Positions 48,315 through 59,373 of a stretch of DNA of 64,000 nt are shown piece by piece. The notes beneath the pieces were generated by a model, which saw only the letters and a list, made by a program, of their open reading frames with translations, did no database searches and was not told where the DNA came from. The stretch is from Ahaetulla prasina. Lineage: Eukaryota > Chordata > Lepidosauria > Squamata > Colubridae. The DNA is taken from the NCBI RefSeq assembly GCF_028640845.1, contig NC_080543.1, positions 93,795,825-93,859,824 of the forward strand, written 5' to 3'. A program made the translations under genes and the position numbers. Position 1 is the first letter of the stretch. Each line of letters begins with the position of its first letter.

Positions 48315-50592
48315 CTGGAGAAAAAAAAGAGACAAAGAGGCTATACCATGGCAACAACAGAAGTCTCGAAGTTTCCTGGGTCTAATACAGGCAATCCAAA
48401 GAAACCATGTTGTCCAGCTTTCCTTTGACACTTTATATGTCAAGATACATACATTTTAATGTCACAAAGCAGTGGTGAATGGAAATAGGTATTAGCAGAT
48501 GGAGTATCCAACACAGTTTTTTTCTGGATGACACTCAGGTTTAAGGGGGCTTTCCCTACTTGCATACCACTATGAAAGAGACATAAAATGACATCTATTT
48601 TCTGCTATGTTCCCATCAGCTTTTCTTCACCTTGGTTTCAGTGTACAGGTGATACAGATGTATGCCAGATTTTCTGTATTTGTGTTGTTATTAAGGAAAT
48701 ATTTTGCCTCTTATTCTATCTCCATGCACGGGGAACCTAAAAGTATATAAAGTGAATTAGGCTTTGCCATACATTCTCCTGTATTGACATCAAGCAGTGA
48801 TTGAAACAGACATAGAACAGGGGTGGGCAAAGTCTGAAACTAATGTTGTGTTGGAATAATGTTTTTGCTGAATCAGGGATTTATAGGTAGCATTTGAACT
48901 CAACACTGGGGAAAAACCCAAAGGCAATTTTGTTGATCTCCGAATGTGAAATGGTAAGGGAACCATACAGATTTAAGATGCACTATGATGGCATGGTTTT
49001 TTTTAAGACAGAGTAGTAATAATAGTTGTTTAATTAAAAGTATAATGGTTTTATATTGTTTACAAATAAAATATTTAAGTTTTAAAATATTCATACTCAC
49101 CATCATGTGACCAAAGCTGACATCAGGCAGCTCAAATAAATAAAAAAGTAAAGTATAAGAACACAAGTTATAAAACAATACAACATTTTTGATATTTTAA
49201 TTATTAAGGAAATCATAAAAGATTCCATAACAGCACAATTTTATTTGTGTCTGCTTTGAATAATTCCATTCGTTCAGAAAGTTTACTATTGAGTAAACAT
49301 AAATAGAGTTGCCTTATTTTATAAAAGCAACATATATGCTTTTACCTTTCCATGGATATCATGGGGAAATGCTTAATTTAAATTGTGATCTTTAACTCAG
49401 CGGAGGAAGCCATACGAATCACCTGTGGCTGCAATTATCACAAGGGAAAAGGTGGTTCCCACCAATCTTTCTGTAAACCTAACCCCAGTGGCAGTCCTAA
49501 TCCTAATCCTTGTGTTCATCTCAAGTAGAAGTGACTTTTCAAATACTGATTTCTTGTCTACAGAACATAAATTAATATATTCTCTGGGCTTTAAAACAAA
49601 GTAACTTTTTTTTTTTTGAGATAACAAAGAAGTGATCTATGGGAGTAAATTCTACTAGTTCAAACAAAGAAACAAAAAAAAAAGGTTTGTATTATAGGTT
49701 CTAGTTAACTGAAAAACCATCACATTTTGCAGCATTGTATTATGGGGCTTTAATAGCCTGGTCATTTCTATTTGTACGAACATCAATACCAACTATTGGT
49801 AAACTTTATTTGGAGTCAGATGTGAGCAATCTCACAGTCATGTTTTATAGAGGTGGAAAGGTTGAAGCAAGCAGGCAAATAGACATGTACAGGGCTATAC
49901 ATTTATAAGCAAAGCCAGGAATTTGTTGTTTTTCTACTTTTAAAACATTTTCCTTGTTTTAAAACTATATTAACATTGATTGATTATGTGGCATCAAGTC
50001 ATTGTTGATTCTCATAGTCGATATTAGTATTACATATATTTACAGATTAAAGTTTTGCAAGAAACCAACTTCAAAATAATGCAATTGTTTCTAGCAGTTG
50101 GGCTTTAGGTTGAGTAAAATCATTGTAGAATTTAAATGCAAGGTTATCAGCAGAGGCATGACTGAACTATAAGACCAGACCCTTGTCACTCTGATGATCC
50201 ACTGTCATTATTCTAATTTATGAATTGGTTATAATTAATTCAATAATTTATTAGGCATGGTCATTTTACATTAAATATACAGATCCCTGAATTCTTGCAT
50301 AGCACACTAAAATACTAGAAGTATTTATCAATCAATCATATTTATACAGCTGCACAATCTCATGAACATCACTTTCAATTGGGATGAAATGGAATAGAAC
50401 AAAATAAATGTGGTGAAAGCATTTCAGTGCACTAATTCCGTGCATTCCTAGTACAAAGGACTCTTACAAGGCACTCCTCTTATTAGGCAGCATTAGCCAA
50501 AGTATTTATTTAAGGTCTAAATCCAATCAATTGCTAATCTCTGTGATAACGCAGAAGAATTGTGCTCCATTTTCAGTAGGACTTTATCTTAC
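48315..50592 (-). other. GABRG3: GABRG3 intron between M2-M3 and terminal exons
   Basis: A 2,278-bp intron with GT (GTAAGA) at the donor and CTCCAG at the acceptor. Known mammalian gamma subunits have a small, sometimes alternative segment in this part of the M3-M4 loop. I searched by eye for an equivalent and did not find one. A LINE tail fragment lies at 50328-50395. Confidence 0.7.
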
Positions 50593-50789
50593 CGACTTTT
50601 TCTTTTTTGTACAGTGTGGCTTCCTGCAACTCGAGTAGTAGTTCAGGGTTGCATACTCCATCAAAGCGGCGAAGACAAATAAGAAGCACACAGTCACAAA
50701 AAGGTCCATAGCAGTGACATAGGAAACACGTGGCAAGGAATTTCTTGCAATGGTGCTCAGCGTTGTCATGGTTAATACTGTGGTGATAC
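50593..50789 (-). CDS. GABRG3: GABRG3 exon coding M2 and M3
   Basis: A 197-bp exon. Acceptor CCAG at 50793-50790, donor GTAAGA from 50592. It begins with GT completing a Gly codon and ends in phase 0, matching the phase of the terminal exon. It codes the pore-lining M2 ([15 protein letters not shown]), the M2-M3 linker ([13 protein letters not shown]), M3 ([20 protein letters not shown]) and the start of the intracellular loop ([17 protein letters not shown]). M2 forms the chloride pathway; the linker couples GABA binding to gating. The residue after TIAR is Asn; I recall Lys in gamma subunits there and Asn in alpha subunits. A 122-bp MITE lies 123 bp before the acceptor. Confidence 0.93.
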
Positions 50790-50904
50790 CTGGACAACAG
50801 AACATAATTTTCTTGTAATATTTCCAGAAATATCGCTACCTTCAATTTTTAGAACAAAACTTTACTTATTAGGGCATGAGTTTTATTAGATTGTAACCTG
50901 GATT

Positions 50905-51042
50905 CCTTAAGGCAGGGGTCTGCAAACTTGACTCTTTTAAGACTTGTGGACTTCAACTCCCAGAATTCCTCAGCCAGCAAAGCCACAAGTCTTAAGTCCA
51001 CAAGTCTTAAAAGAGCCAAGTTTGCAGACCCCTGCTTTAAGG
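50905..51042. mobile_element. hAT-like MITE, 122 bp, near-perfect hairpin
   Basis: The element is 50913-51034, CAGGGGTCTGCAAACTTG to CAAGTTTGCAGACCCCTG, with inverted repeats of about 40 bp each and a short centre holding CTCCCAGAATTCCTCAGCC. Flanks CCTTAAGG (50905-50912) and CTTTAAGG (51035-51042) differ at one base, matching an 8-bp hAT duplication. It sits in the intron just upstream of the GABRG3 M2-M3 exon. Confidence 0.9.
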
Positions 51043-51192
51043 AATTAGATCTTTCTGAATTTCTCTCCTGATTATATCTCCTGGATAATGAGCGTTTTGG
51101 CATTATACTGTCTTTCATATTTTATACAAATATTTTGAAGATCTTTAACCGTATCAAGTCCCATTGCAGCATGTTTCATAAGATCATACTTG

Positions 51193-51258
51193 TTATAGAA
51201 AGAATAAAATAGAATTTATTGGCCAAGTGTGATTGGACACACAAGGAATTTGTCTTGG
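51193..51258 (-). mobile_element. CR1 (L3-like) LINE 3' tail
   Basis: On the minus strand: ACCAAGACAAATTCC, GTGTGTCCAATCACAC, TTGGCCAATAAATTC, then TATTTTATTC. Same terminus as 7481-7544. Heavily 5'-truncated. Confidence 0.8.
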
Positions 51259-51570
51259 TGCAAATTCATATTTGAGTTTTCAAGGACATCACTTGAGTTT
51301 TAAATTGCCATATAGTGACATTTAGACAGGGAACAATATTATTGGTAAACTCACAAGAAGTGACATGCTTCAATAATATAGACAGAAATCACCCACCTAT
51401 TTGCAATCCCATCCATGCCAAAAGTATTAGTTATATCATTGCAACTTAATCCAAATGAATGGATTTAATACCCCCCTTCTCATTGAACTGATTGTTGCAA
51501 TAAAAACACCTGAAATGCATGTAGGGGAAAAATCTGGAAAGAAAAAAGTAGACACATAGAATATAGTATA

Positions 51571-51956
51571 AAGGTAGCTTTTATTTATGATCATAATTGA
51601 GCCCAAAATTTCCATTGCTAAGCAAGACAGTTGTTAAGTGAGCTGTGTCTCTTTTTATGACCTTTTCTGCCATACTTTTTAAGAGTTAGCTGAATTATGT
51701 GGCTGTTAAGGGAATCTGGCTTCCTCCACTGACTTTACTTGTCAGAAGCTAGCTGGAAAAGTCACAGATTGTGACTCCGGCATACTGCAACTGTCATAAA
51801 TACATGCCATTTTTCAAGTGTCCAAATTTTGATCATGTGACCATGGACATGCTGCAATGCTCATAAGTGTGAAAAACATTTCTAAGTCACTTTTTCCACT
51901 GCGGTTGTAACTTTGAATGATCACTAAACAAATGGTTGTAAGTTGAGGACTATCTG
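51571..51956. mobile_element. TA-flanked MITE (copy 3)
   Basis: It starts AAGGTAGC after TA (51569-51570) and ends GTAAGTTGAGGACTATCTG before TA (51957-51958). Interior words TTGCTAAGCAAGACAG and GTCACTTTTTCCACTG match the family at 12059-12378. Non-coding. Confidence 0.65.
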
Positions 51957-51958
51957 TA

Positions 51959-54834
51959 CTTTTCTGTGGCTGAACTCTAACATCTGAAAAACATACCAAG
52001 AAGCAAATGCAAGAAAATGTTATTTTATTGAAAACTTCAGGAACTGCAGTATATACTTCAATAAATTATTTGACATCTCTGTTCTCTGCTCATTATTTGA
52101 CATCTCTGTTCCCTGTTTTCTGCTCATTATTTTTTTTCCTGTGCATTCTTTATTACACCACACCCTGTACTGCAAATGAAGAGTTTGTTAAAGCGGATGA
52201 AATCTTTAATTCATACACTTGGAGCGCTTCCCCAAAGCCCCAGCATTTTTAAAATTAATATCATCAGATCCATTAACTTTTACAGCATGGATCATAACTG
52301 AATTAAGAGAGTGACATCCAGAACATTTTTGGCCAGTAAATTTCCCTATTCATTCTAGTTAAATAACATTAATTAACTTAGACACGTAATTCACTAAGTA
52401 ACATTAACGTTACTTTCAGCAGCAAGCTAAATTGCAGACAAATATCCCTTGAAATATATTTGGAATCAAGTATTATTTTACTATTTCTGTTGAAATACAC
52501 CCCACCCCCCCGCTGCACTGCAGCTATGTTGAACAAGCAAGGTGAATCAATTACTCTATACAGGAGAGTAAAGGATGGTGTTTTACTACAAAACTCTTAA
52601 ATCTGTATTCTGTCTTCATTTCTGTATTTCTATATTGATTAATGCAGTTTGTTTATTGCCTGAAACCTGGACAAAACTTATAATCAAAATCATATTGTCA
52701 TTTTTTAAAATCATAACATCCATAACAATAACCTAATTTTCGAACTGAACAGTAAAAATTATACACTATAGTAGTTCAGTATGGTCCTGTTGCTTATAAT
52801 TGATCTGCAAAAGCCTTTTCTAGAAGAGCTATATATTATGCTGGTTCTAGAATGCTATGTGGCTGGGGAGTATGTGTGCTTTAAGGGGACAAGTCTTTCC
52901 AAGAAGGGGGACTACAACAGAGTATATTTGCCAGAGATGGAAATCCTTACTGGGTACTTCCTTGTTATCCAGTAGGACAACCAGAAACAAATAGGAAAAT
53001 GCAATCTCTAAAACATTTTGGCTCTGAGTCACATAGGATGTGGTAGATAGCAACCAGTAACTTGAATTGCACTCAGAATCTTTTTAATAACCTAATGCAG
53101 CTCATGCAGCAAAGGTGCGTGATAAAAATATGGCAGCATCAAGACAAAGCGACTAAGCATATGCATCACTGCACTCTGGACCAATTAAAATTTCCACATA
53201 ATCTTTAATGACAGCCCAGTATAGTAAGTTAGAGTCATCTAATCAAAAGATGCTAAGGGCATGAATGGCTGCCTTCAGTGCATTGTGTTCCAGGTAAGAT
53301 TGCAACTGGCACAGAACATGCAACTATGCACAACTTCGAGCAGCAACCATGAGTCCAGGACTTCCAGATTGTGACTCTCCTCTTTTGACTTCTTTCCCAT
53401 GCAACCATTATGTGGATCCATTCACTCGTGGAACTACTATAACACCATGTCACAAATCCAATTTTTGAAAATGGTCCAGAATATATTGTGGTCAATAGTA
53501 TCAAAAACTGCTGCAAGAACTGGAGGGAAAAGGAGAGGTGCATCCCTCCAAATTCTACCAAAGGTCATCCATGACAGCAACCAATGTAGGTCCATCCCAT
53601 ATAGATTACATGACTAATCCTAGTATAGTAACTACTGTCTCTACTGAATGATAACAGGCAGAACCATACAATGATAGCTTATAAGAATTGCTTTTCAAAT
53701 ATTCTGTTTGTGTAGCATCCACACATAATGACTCATCCTGTAATCTGTGAGTTGCCCATTAATGCAAGAGAAAATTCTTGCACCACTATCACTGAGAAAA
53801 TAAATTTTATGGCTTAACTATTTTTTGTTCAAACTTCACAATAGTTCAGTTTCCAGTAACAATGACTAGGCATATGCAGCAAACCAAGTTTATGTTAAAA
53901 TGATGATGCACATGGCAACATCCTAATGGCATCCTGATTTCTGATGCAAATATATAACTCACTATTTTTGTATTACGACATCAAAATATATTTTAAGTCA
54001 CTTGTACCCCACTGCAGTGAATAGTGGCCACTATGCCGTACCATACCCTACCTCTTCAAAACTTACTAAAATTCTGAATAAACATTTTATTTATAATTTT
54101 AATTATAATAGTAAAAACTAATACAACTAAACTTAAATAAAGAGAAGAGAATGGCCAAAAGAGCCAGTAGAACAAAAAAGAAAAACATAACAGAATAAAG
54201 CAAATATATAAAGAAGTGATTTCCAACCTTTGTCACAAGTATAAACAAATTCAGCAAACTTTATTTCCTGTAAGGTAACAAGAAGATATCTCTGTCCCAT
54301 ATTCCACCCCTTATCTATAACAAAACCATAAAATATCAACTTCTCAATCATATTGTCTGTAAATAGTCCATAATGGATTACCAGAACATTGTACAAAATC
54401 TCCTATTTTAACCTTGATCAAATAAGCCAATTTTATATTCCTTCCTTTTACTTTTAACAGTCTTAATCTTTAATTCAATAAAAAACATCCTAACCTTTGT
54501 AAAATTTGAATCTCTTATTCAATACCTCCAGTGCTGCATGCTTTGAGCCTTGTAAATTTTCCACAAATCAGAAAGCATTCAGTTACTGAGATGAGAATAC
54601 CATGGCAGGTGGTTTAAACCAGCCCATGCCTCATCAGAGTCAGACTGGCAATATAGGATGCATTGAGAGATATAACAGGTTGCTACTGGAAAAGTCAGAA
54701 CCAAAGCTTTTTGTCAATTGTGTAAAACCACTTAAATTTAAATATTTAAATTTCTTTTAATTTTGGATTGAAGTAGCTTGTAATAAAACTGGAATTCAAG
54801 AGTGAATTTTGAGAAATGAAAGCTACTTAGAGCT
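51959..54834. other. Intronic sequence without assigned features
   Basis: No exon was found. A local near-duplication of TTATTTGACATCTCTGTTC lies at about 52065-52115. The A-rich stretch at about 54070-54420 could be old L1 3' UTR, but there is no protein evidence. Confidence 0.45.
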
Positions 54835-55290
54835 GTGTCTGGTGTCGCAGCTGGTCTGCAACACGTATTTGTTGTCCAAGGTTCCCTGTTGATGTTGTCC
54901 TGGGTTCCCGCAGGAACGAGTCTCAGCCCTCGCCAAGACAATTTAGGGGGTCCTCGCAAGGACGAAAGAAGTCGAATAAAAGACACCACACCAGAAGTTT
55001 TTCAAGATGAGAGAGCACGAAAAGGAGGAGTGCCCGGGGTGATGTTGTGTCCCCTTTTATTAAGCAGTTTTTACAGGGAGGGGTAACTACAGCAAGCAAG
55101 CAAGCAGCATATAGAAAGTTACCAATCAGCGAGCGTCAGAGTATACGTGTTAGCAAAATACCACCTGTTTTACAAGAAATCATACATTTCACCTGAATAG
55201 AAACCTAACTCAGGGAAAGCAAAACTAGAAACCTAACTCAGGGAAAGCAAAACTAGAAACCTAACTCAGGGAAAGCAAAACTTAACTTGA
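54835..55290 (-). mobile_element. Probable LTR or endogenous retroviral fragment
   Basis: A GC-rich block within AT-rich intron. On the minus strand an AATAAA (about 55054) precedes a GGGGACACAACATCACCCC word and a second region rich in CTTGCGAGGACCCCC and CTCGTTCCTGCGGG, in the style of R-U5 and leader sequence. A three-fold 28-bp tandem repeat lies at its high-coordinate end, where U3 enhancer repeats would be. No retroviral protein is readable and no target duplication was found. Confidence 0.4.
55199..55282. repeat. 28-bp tandem repeat, three identical copies
   Basis: Units at 55199-55226, 55227-55254 and 55255-55282, each starting AGAAACCTAACTCAGGG. The copies are identical, so the expansion is recent or the array is homogenised. 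Confidence 0.95.
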
Positions 55291-58058
55291 GGATGCAATG
55301 CTATGGGTACCATAAATCATTTCTGTCATGTAGCACTGAAAAAGGTTAAGTCAAGTTCTCATGGCTGTGAGGCCTAAGAAAACCTGAACCAATGATATAT
55401 CCATAGTCTGGTTTTTCCTTCTCTGTAGCATTTTGCCTGATTTAAAAAGGGAAGGGATTTAGATATCTTAGCTTTTTATATGCCACCAATAGAAATGATT
55501 TAAAATGTTTGTTTCAAGCATATCAGACTCTGTAATCATAGAATAATAGTCAGACATGAAATTTTTTTAACTTTGTGCTTCATGCAAATTCTACTAAAGC
55601 ATAAAATCATTTCTAGAGAGGTCTTGAATTGTTTTTCTGCTCACACTTGTGAAACCTCTTTTGCTGAAACTCCAGAGGATATCAAATATTGATTGTAAAG
55701 TTTGAACCTATTGACAACTCCCTCCCCTAGCCTTTTGAACAATTAATAAAGGCTTAGGCCCAAATATATTATCCCCAAATATGAATGCAAGTTATTATTT
55801 AAACTTCCAGCAGAGCGATCATGTGGGCAAGTCTGTGACATAAAAAAAAATCTATTGGAAAAATGGCCAATATGTGAATTGCTTCTTGAATCGTTTTGAG
55901 TTGTTCAGATCACAAAATATTGGTAATCACAATACTGCACAATGTGCAAAGACAAGGTATGCAATTAGGATTCCTAGATATCTCAAGGGGCAGAGCAAAA
56001 CAAACTGCATGCAAAGATTCCTATGCCATCACCTTGTGGTTCTAGTTGTTCTTAAGTTAGCTAAAGCAGTAACTCCATTCCAGGGCCAGTCATGAATACA
56101 AACTCCAAATTCTACTTCTTTGTCCTTAAATTGAGCTTCTTGGACAAGTTCCAGAGAACACTTCAAGCCAGCCTCTGGATTCCTCTCATGATAACTGATC
56201 ATCTAAAACTGGTTCATTGCATTTAGAAGTAGGATACAATATTTGAAAATTCTAATTGCAGTTGCTCCTATATTCACATCTGACTGTTACATCTCTGACA
56301 GCCCAGATGTGAAAGCTTTTCAATTATGAGACCTATTTCATAGGTCTTTCAACAGACCTGGTACCACTGGCAACCGTGCATCAGTTACTGGTTGGTGGGT
56401 CCAAAACCAACATGGTAGAAAGTAGGTAGAATTTGAAAGTAACACAAAGGCTTGCATGAAACTAGGCACAGGATTGTGAGACATTTCATATAAGAAGATT
56501 TTGCTCAGCTCTTGAGACCTTTGCTTTCACAGAAACTTATATCTTATGTTTGTAAGCTTATACCTGAAATATATAAAATCGTAAGGAGGAAATTGCTTTT
56601 CCATAGCAGCCTATTGTGAAGACTTTTCCATTTCTCTGAGTCAGCCAGAAGAGACCCATGTTTAGCTCACATAGAGAACTCTGAATCTCAAACAAGTTTT
56701 TATTTTTTTATTGGAAATAAGTCAATGACCTCCAATTTAGTTGCAGTCAGTGAGAGCCTTTACGATTTGAAGCAGTAGGTGAGATCTTTGAAGAGTATTA
56801 CTGAGTAGCAAGTGCAGGAAGAAGATAGTTTTAAGACAGATCTTTGAAGAGTATTACTGAGTAGCAAGTGCAGGAAGAAGATAGTTTTAAGACAGTGTTC
56901 TGCGTGAAGCAACATGTGCACATTTGCAGTGCACATATTCTTTCTTCACTTTTCGTTTATAAAATGCTTTGCCTTCTCTTAGGAGATTGTGAGATTGTCA
57001 AAGGAAGCTTACATATGATGAAAACACATTGGGTCTGGTTCATATTAGTGGGTAAGAAGCTTTGCTTCAGTGGAAAAAAGCCATAAAGTGGTAAAATTAC
57101 AGAAAAAGAGCATTAGCTATCAGGAAGCAAATATTTGGAACATCGGATAACCTCTTACTCCAGCTATCACCATCTTGTCATGCAGTGCATGGAAGGTAAT
57201 GATGCAGATTTGTTTATCTGCTAATAAATTTCAAAACTACTTTATAAGTTTCATGACTATACTATACAGTCCATGCCTTTGGCCAAAGCATTTGATGCCA
57301 AACATGAAAACTCAAGGCAGATGAAGATGAATTTGTTCATTTGTTTGTCAAGAAACAAATTGTTTAAGAATATTGCTACTCAGAAGGATCACAAGAATCG
57401 AATTATTTAGGGTTTGGAAGAAGTGTCACAGTTATTCTCATTGCATGCCCCAGTAGGCCACATTTTTTCTATACTGAAAAATAGTCTCTACTTAATGTAA
57501 AATACAATATATAAATATTGGTAAAGATCCCTTTCTGTCTCTATATATTCAGAGAAGTGATTATTGAGAATTAACAAATCCTTGTGTAAAAGAGGCTATT
57601 TAGTAAACTGATCTCTGATAGAACTGTAGTCACTTTCTTAGAATACTCCCATAACAGAAAGAAAATTGAAAACTGAGAAGTGTTCCCTATTAGTCCATAA
57701 AATCCTGATCAATAGAAACAGGGATAATTTTTTTACATTTAACATATTATAAGTTAGGTATGGCAGGAACTAGGATCACAGTAGGAAGTTTTCAATGAGC
57801 TTGGAGAAGCCAAATTTGTTTTAAATTTGTACCAAAACTTTTAAAGGGTTAGAGTCCCGCAAGAGTTAGAGAAAACACTATATAAGGATCATGAAATGCT
57901 GACTGCTAGAGAAAAGGATTGAGATCAGGACTAGGTTAGGATTCTTAAAAACAAGAAAAGGAATAGAAAAAGCTCTGCATTAAACCTAATATTATGATTG
58001 TACAAGTAATATATATTTAAAAACACTGTTCTTCCCCCCCCCCCACATAATCTTCTGT
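55291..58058. other. Intronic sequence with a small tandem duplication
   Basis: No exon was found. A 56-bp unit starting GATCTTTGAAGAG is duplicated head to tail at 56783-56838 and 56839-56894 with no differences that I can see. Confidence 0.6.
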
Positions 58059-58079
58059 TCAGCATCCAACCTGAAATAA

Positions 58080-58215
58080 AGTTGTGATGAACATTTCATG
58101 CCAATGCCATGTGTTCAAGCAAAAACAAGAAAGCCCAGCTTTCCAGCCTTTCGAAAAAGCACCTTTGGGACAACCATGACATGGATGACTGAAAAACTCC
58201 ATAGACATTTCATGC
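58080..58215 (-). repeat. Dispersed repeat related to 34459-34545
   Basis: On the minus strand: CAGTCATCCATGTCATGG, TTGTCCCAAAGGTGC and TTTTTCGAAAGG. The same ordered words lie on the plus strand at 34470-34515. The family is unknown. Confidence 0.5.
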
Positions 58216-58535
58216 CAAATTTGGGGAGATGTGGCTAAGGAAGAGTTTAGCACATATCACTTTGGACACTGTAGAGTGATCAACAACAGTGGAAGGAAAG
58301 CTAAGAAGATACAAAACCCAAGAGATTAATAGTAGAATGCCAGGAAAATGATATGAGAATTAATCTTTCAAAAACTTCTCTAACCAGGGGCTGGGGACCA
58401 TGAATAGGGGAATTCTTGCAGAAAATAAACATTTGTTAGCGAATGAAATAAAGCAATTATTCATTGGAAATACATTAGAAAGGCTCCTCAGCAGGTTGAG
58501 GAATGAATAAAAAATATTATGCCCAGTTATCTTAC

Positions 58536-58688
58536 CTAGGGCTGTTCTTGCTGGTGTAGCATCTTTTTTAATCCAAAATGATACCCAGGATAAGACAACT
58601 GTTAATATACAGGGGATGTATGTTTGAATAGTGAAGTATCCCATTCTTCTACTTAATTCGAAGTATATAGTCATGACTATATAATCAC
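58536..58688 (-). CDS. GABRG3: GABRG3 exon coding end of the ligand domain and M1
   Basis: A 153-bp exon, the length I recall for this exon in gamma subunit genes. Acceptor TTGCAG (AG at 58690-58689), donor GTAAGA from 58535. It starts with GT completing a codon, then [18 protein letters not shown] (end of the extracellular domain, where the [10 protein letters not shown] block joins M1), M1 ([20 protein letters not shown]), the M1-M2 linker ([12 protein letters not shown]) and the first G of the next Gly codon. Phases join to the M2-M3 exon in frame. The preceding exon, which should code the end of the ligand-binding domain, was not found up to 64000, so the upstream intron is at least 5.3 kb. 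Confidence 0.93.
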
Positions 58689-59300
58689 CTGCAATGATAA
58701 AAAAATTGATATCATTGGAAATGTAGTTAAATGCAGATAAATATTTCCACAACCATTTGCAAACTTAACACTGAACTTCAGCATTGCCTGATTACAGAAC
58801 ACCTTTATATTTTGGATGGCAAGATCAGTAGGCTGGAGGACCAATTGTTCTTTAAGTTCATAGACATTTTGATAGAGTTTTCTTAATAACAATGGGGAAC
58901 AGGTTCAGCCGTCTGGAGATTTCCCGAACAACTGTTAAACAAGTCTGCCCTGCTTAGCTTTGTTAAGAATTTTCAAATTCATTCTCAATGGATTATATGG
59001 GGGAAGTAGTTTACTTCGCTATACAGCTGAAAAATAAGAAAAACTTGCCAAGTCTATTCTGTGACATGGTGGTACAGAGAAAATAGCACACATGGAGAAC
59101 AGTAGTGTAATTGATCAGTAGCATCACCAGACAACCACTGTCTTTGTATTAAATGCGCCAGGGGTTCTGTTCGTACAGATACAGCTGTCTAATGGATGGA
59201 TCAATTGATCAATCAATCAATTCAGGACTATGAAATTTGTAACAATCTCGATAGCATGTACCATTCATCAAGTAAAATGCAAGTTCTAGGTTCATAAAAA
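58689..59300 (-). other. GABRG3: GABRG3 intron upstream of the M1 exon, proximal part
   Basis: Intronic, no exon or repeat recognised. Confidence 0.5.
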
Positions 59301-59373
59301 TAAATATTGGCTCCTGCCCTCTGGAACATCTTACCTCCAGAGGTGAGATTGGTTCTCACCCTCCTGATGTTTT
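59301..59373 (+). mobile_element. L2-like LINE 3' part, first half (split by L1)
   Basis: The words GGCTCCTGCCCTCTGGAAC and TTACCTCCAGAGGTGAGATT read as PALWNILPPEVR, the C-terminal signature also seen at 26228-26650. The element resumes at 61710 with KSLKTWLC after the L1 insertion. Confidence 0.6.

Larger units (their letters stand above)
50790..58535 (-). other. GABRG3: GABRG3 intron between M1 and M2-M3 exons
   Basis: A 7,746-bp intron with donor GTAAGA (from 58535) and acceptor CCAG. It holds a hAT-like MITE (50913-51034), a CR1 tail (51193-51258), a TA-flanked MITE (51571-51956), a probable LTR (54835-55290), tandem repeats (55199-55282 and 56783-56894) and a dispersed repeat (58080-58215). 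The rest is AT-rich without exons. Confidence 0.8.

Noticed and set aside
48315..48443. Apparent N-terminal extension of the GABRG3 terminal exon frame
   Set aside because: It lies upstream of a strong polypyrimidine-AG acceptor and has no similarity to gamma subunits; it is intron.
48824..48845. CAGGGGTGGGCAAAG, resembling a hAT MITE end
   Set aside because: No inverted partner or target duplication was found nearby.
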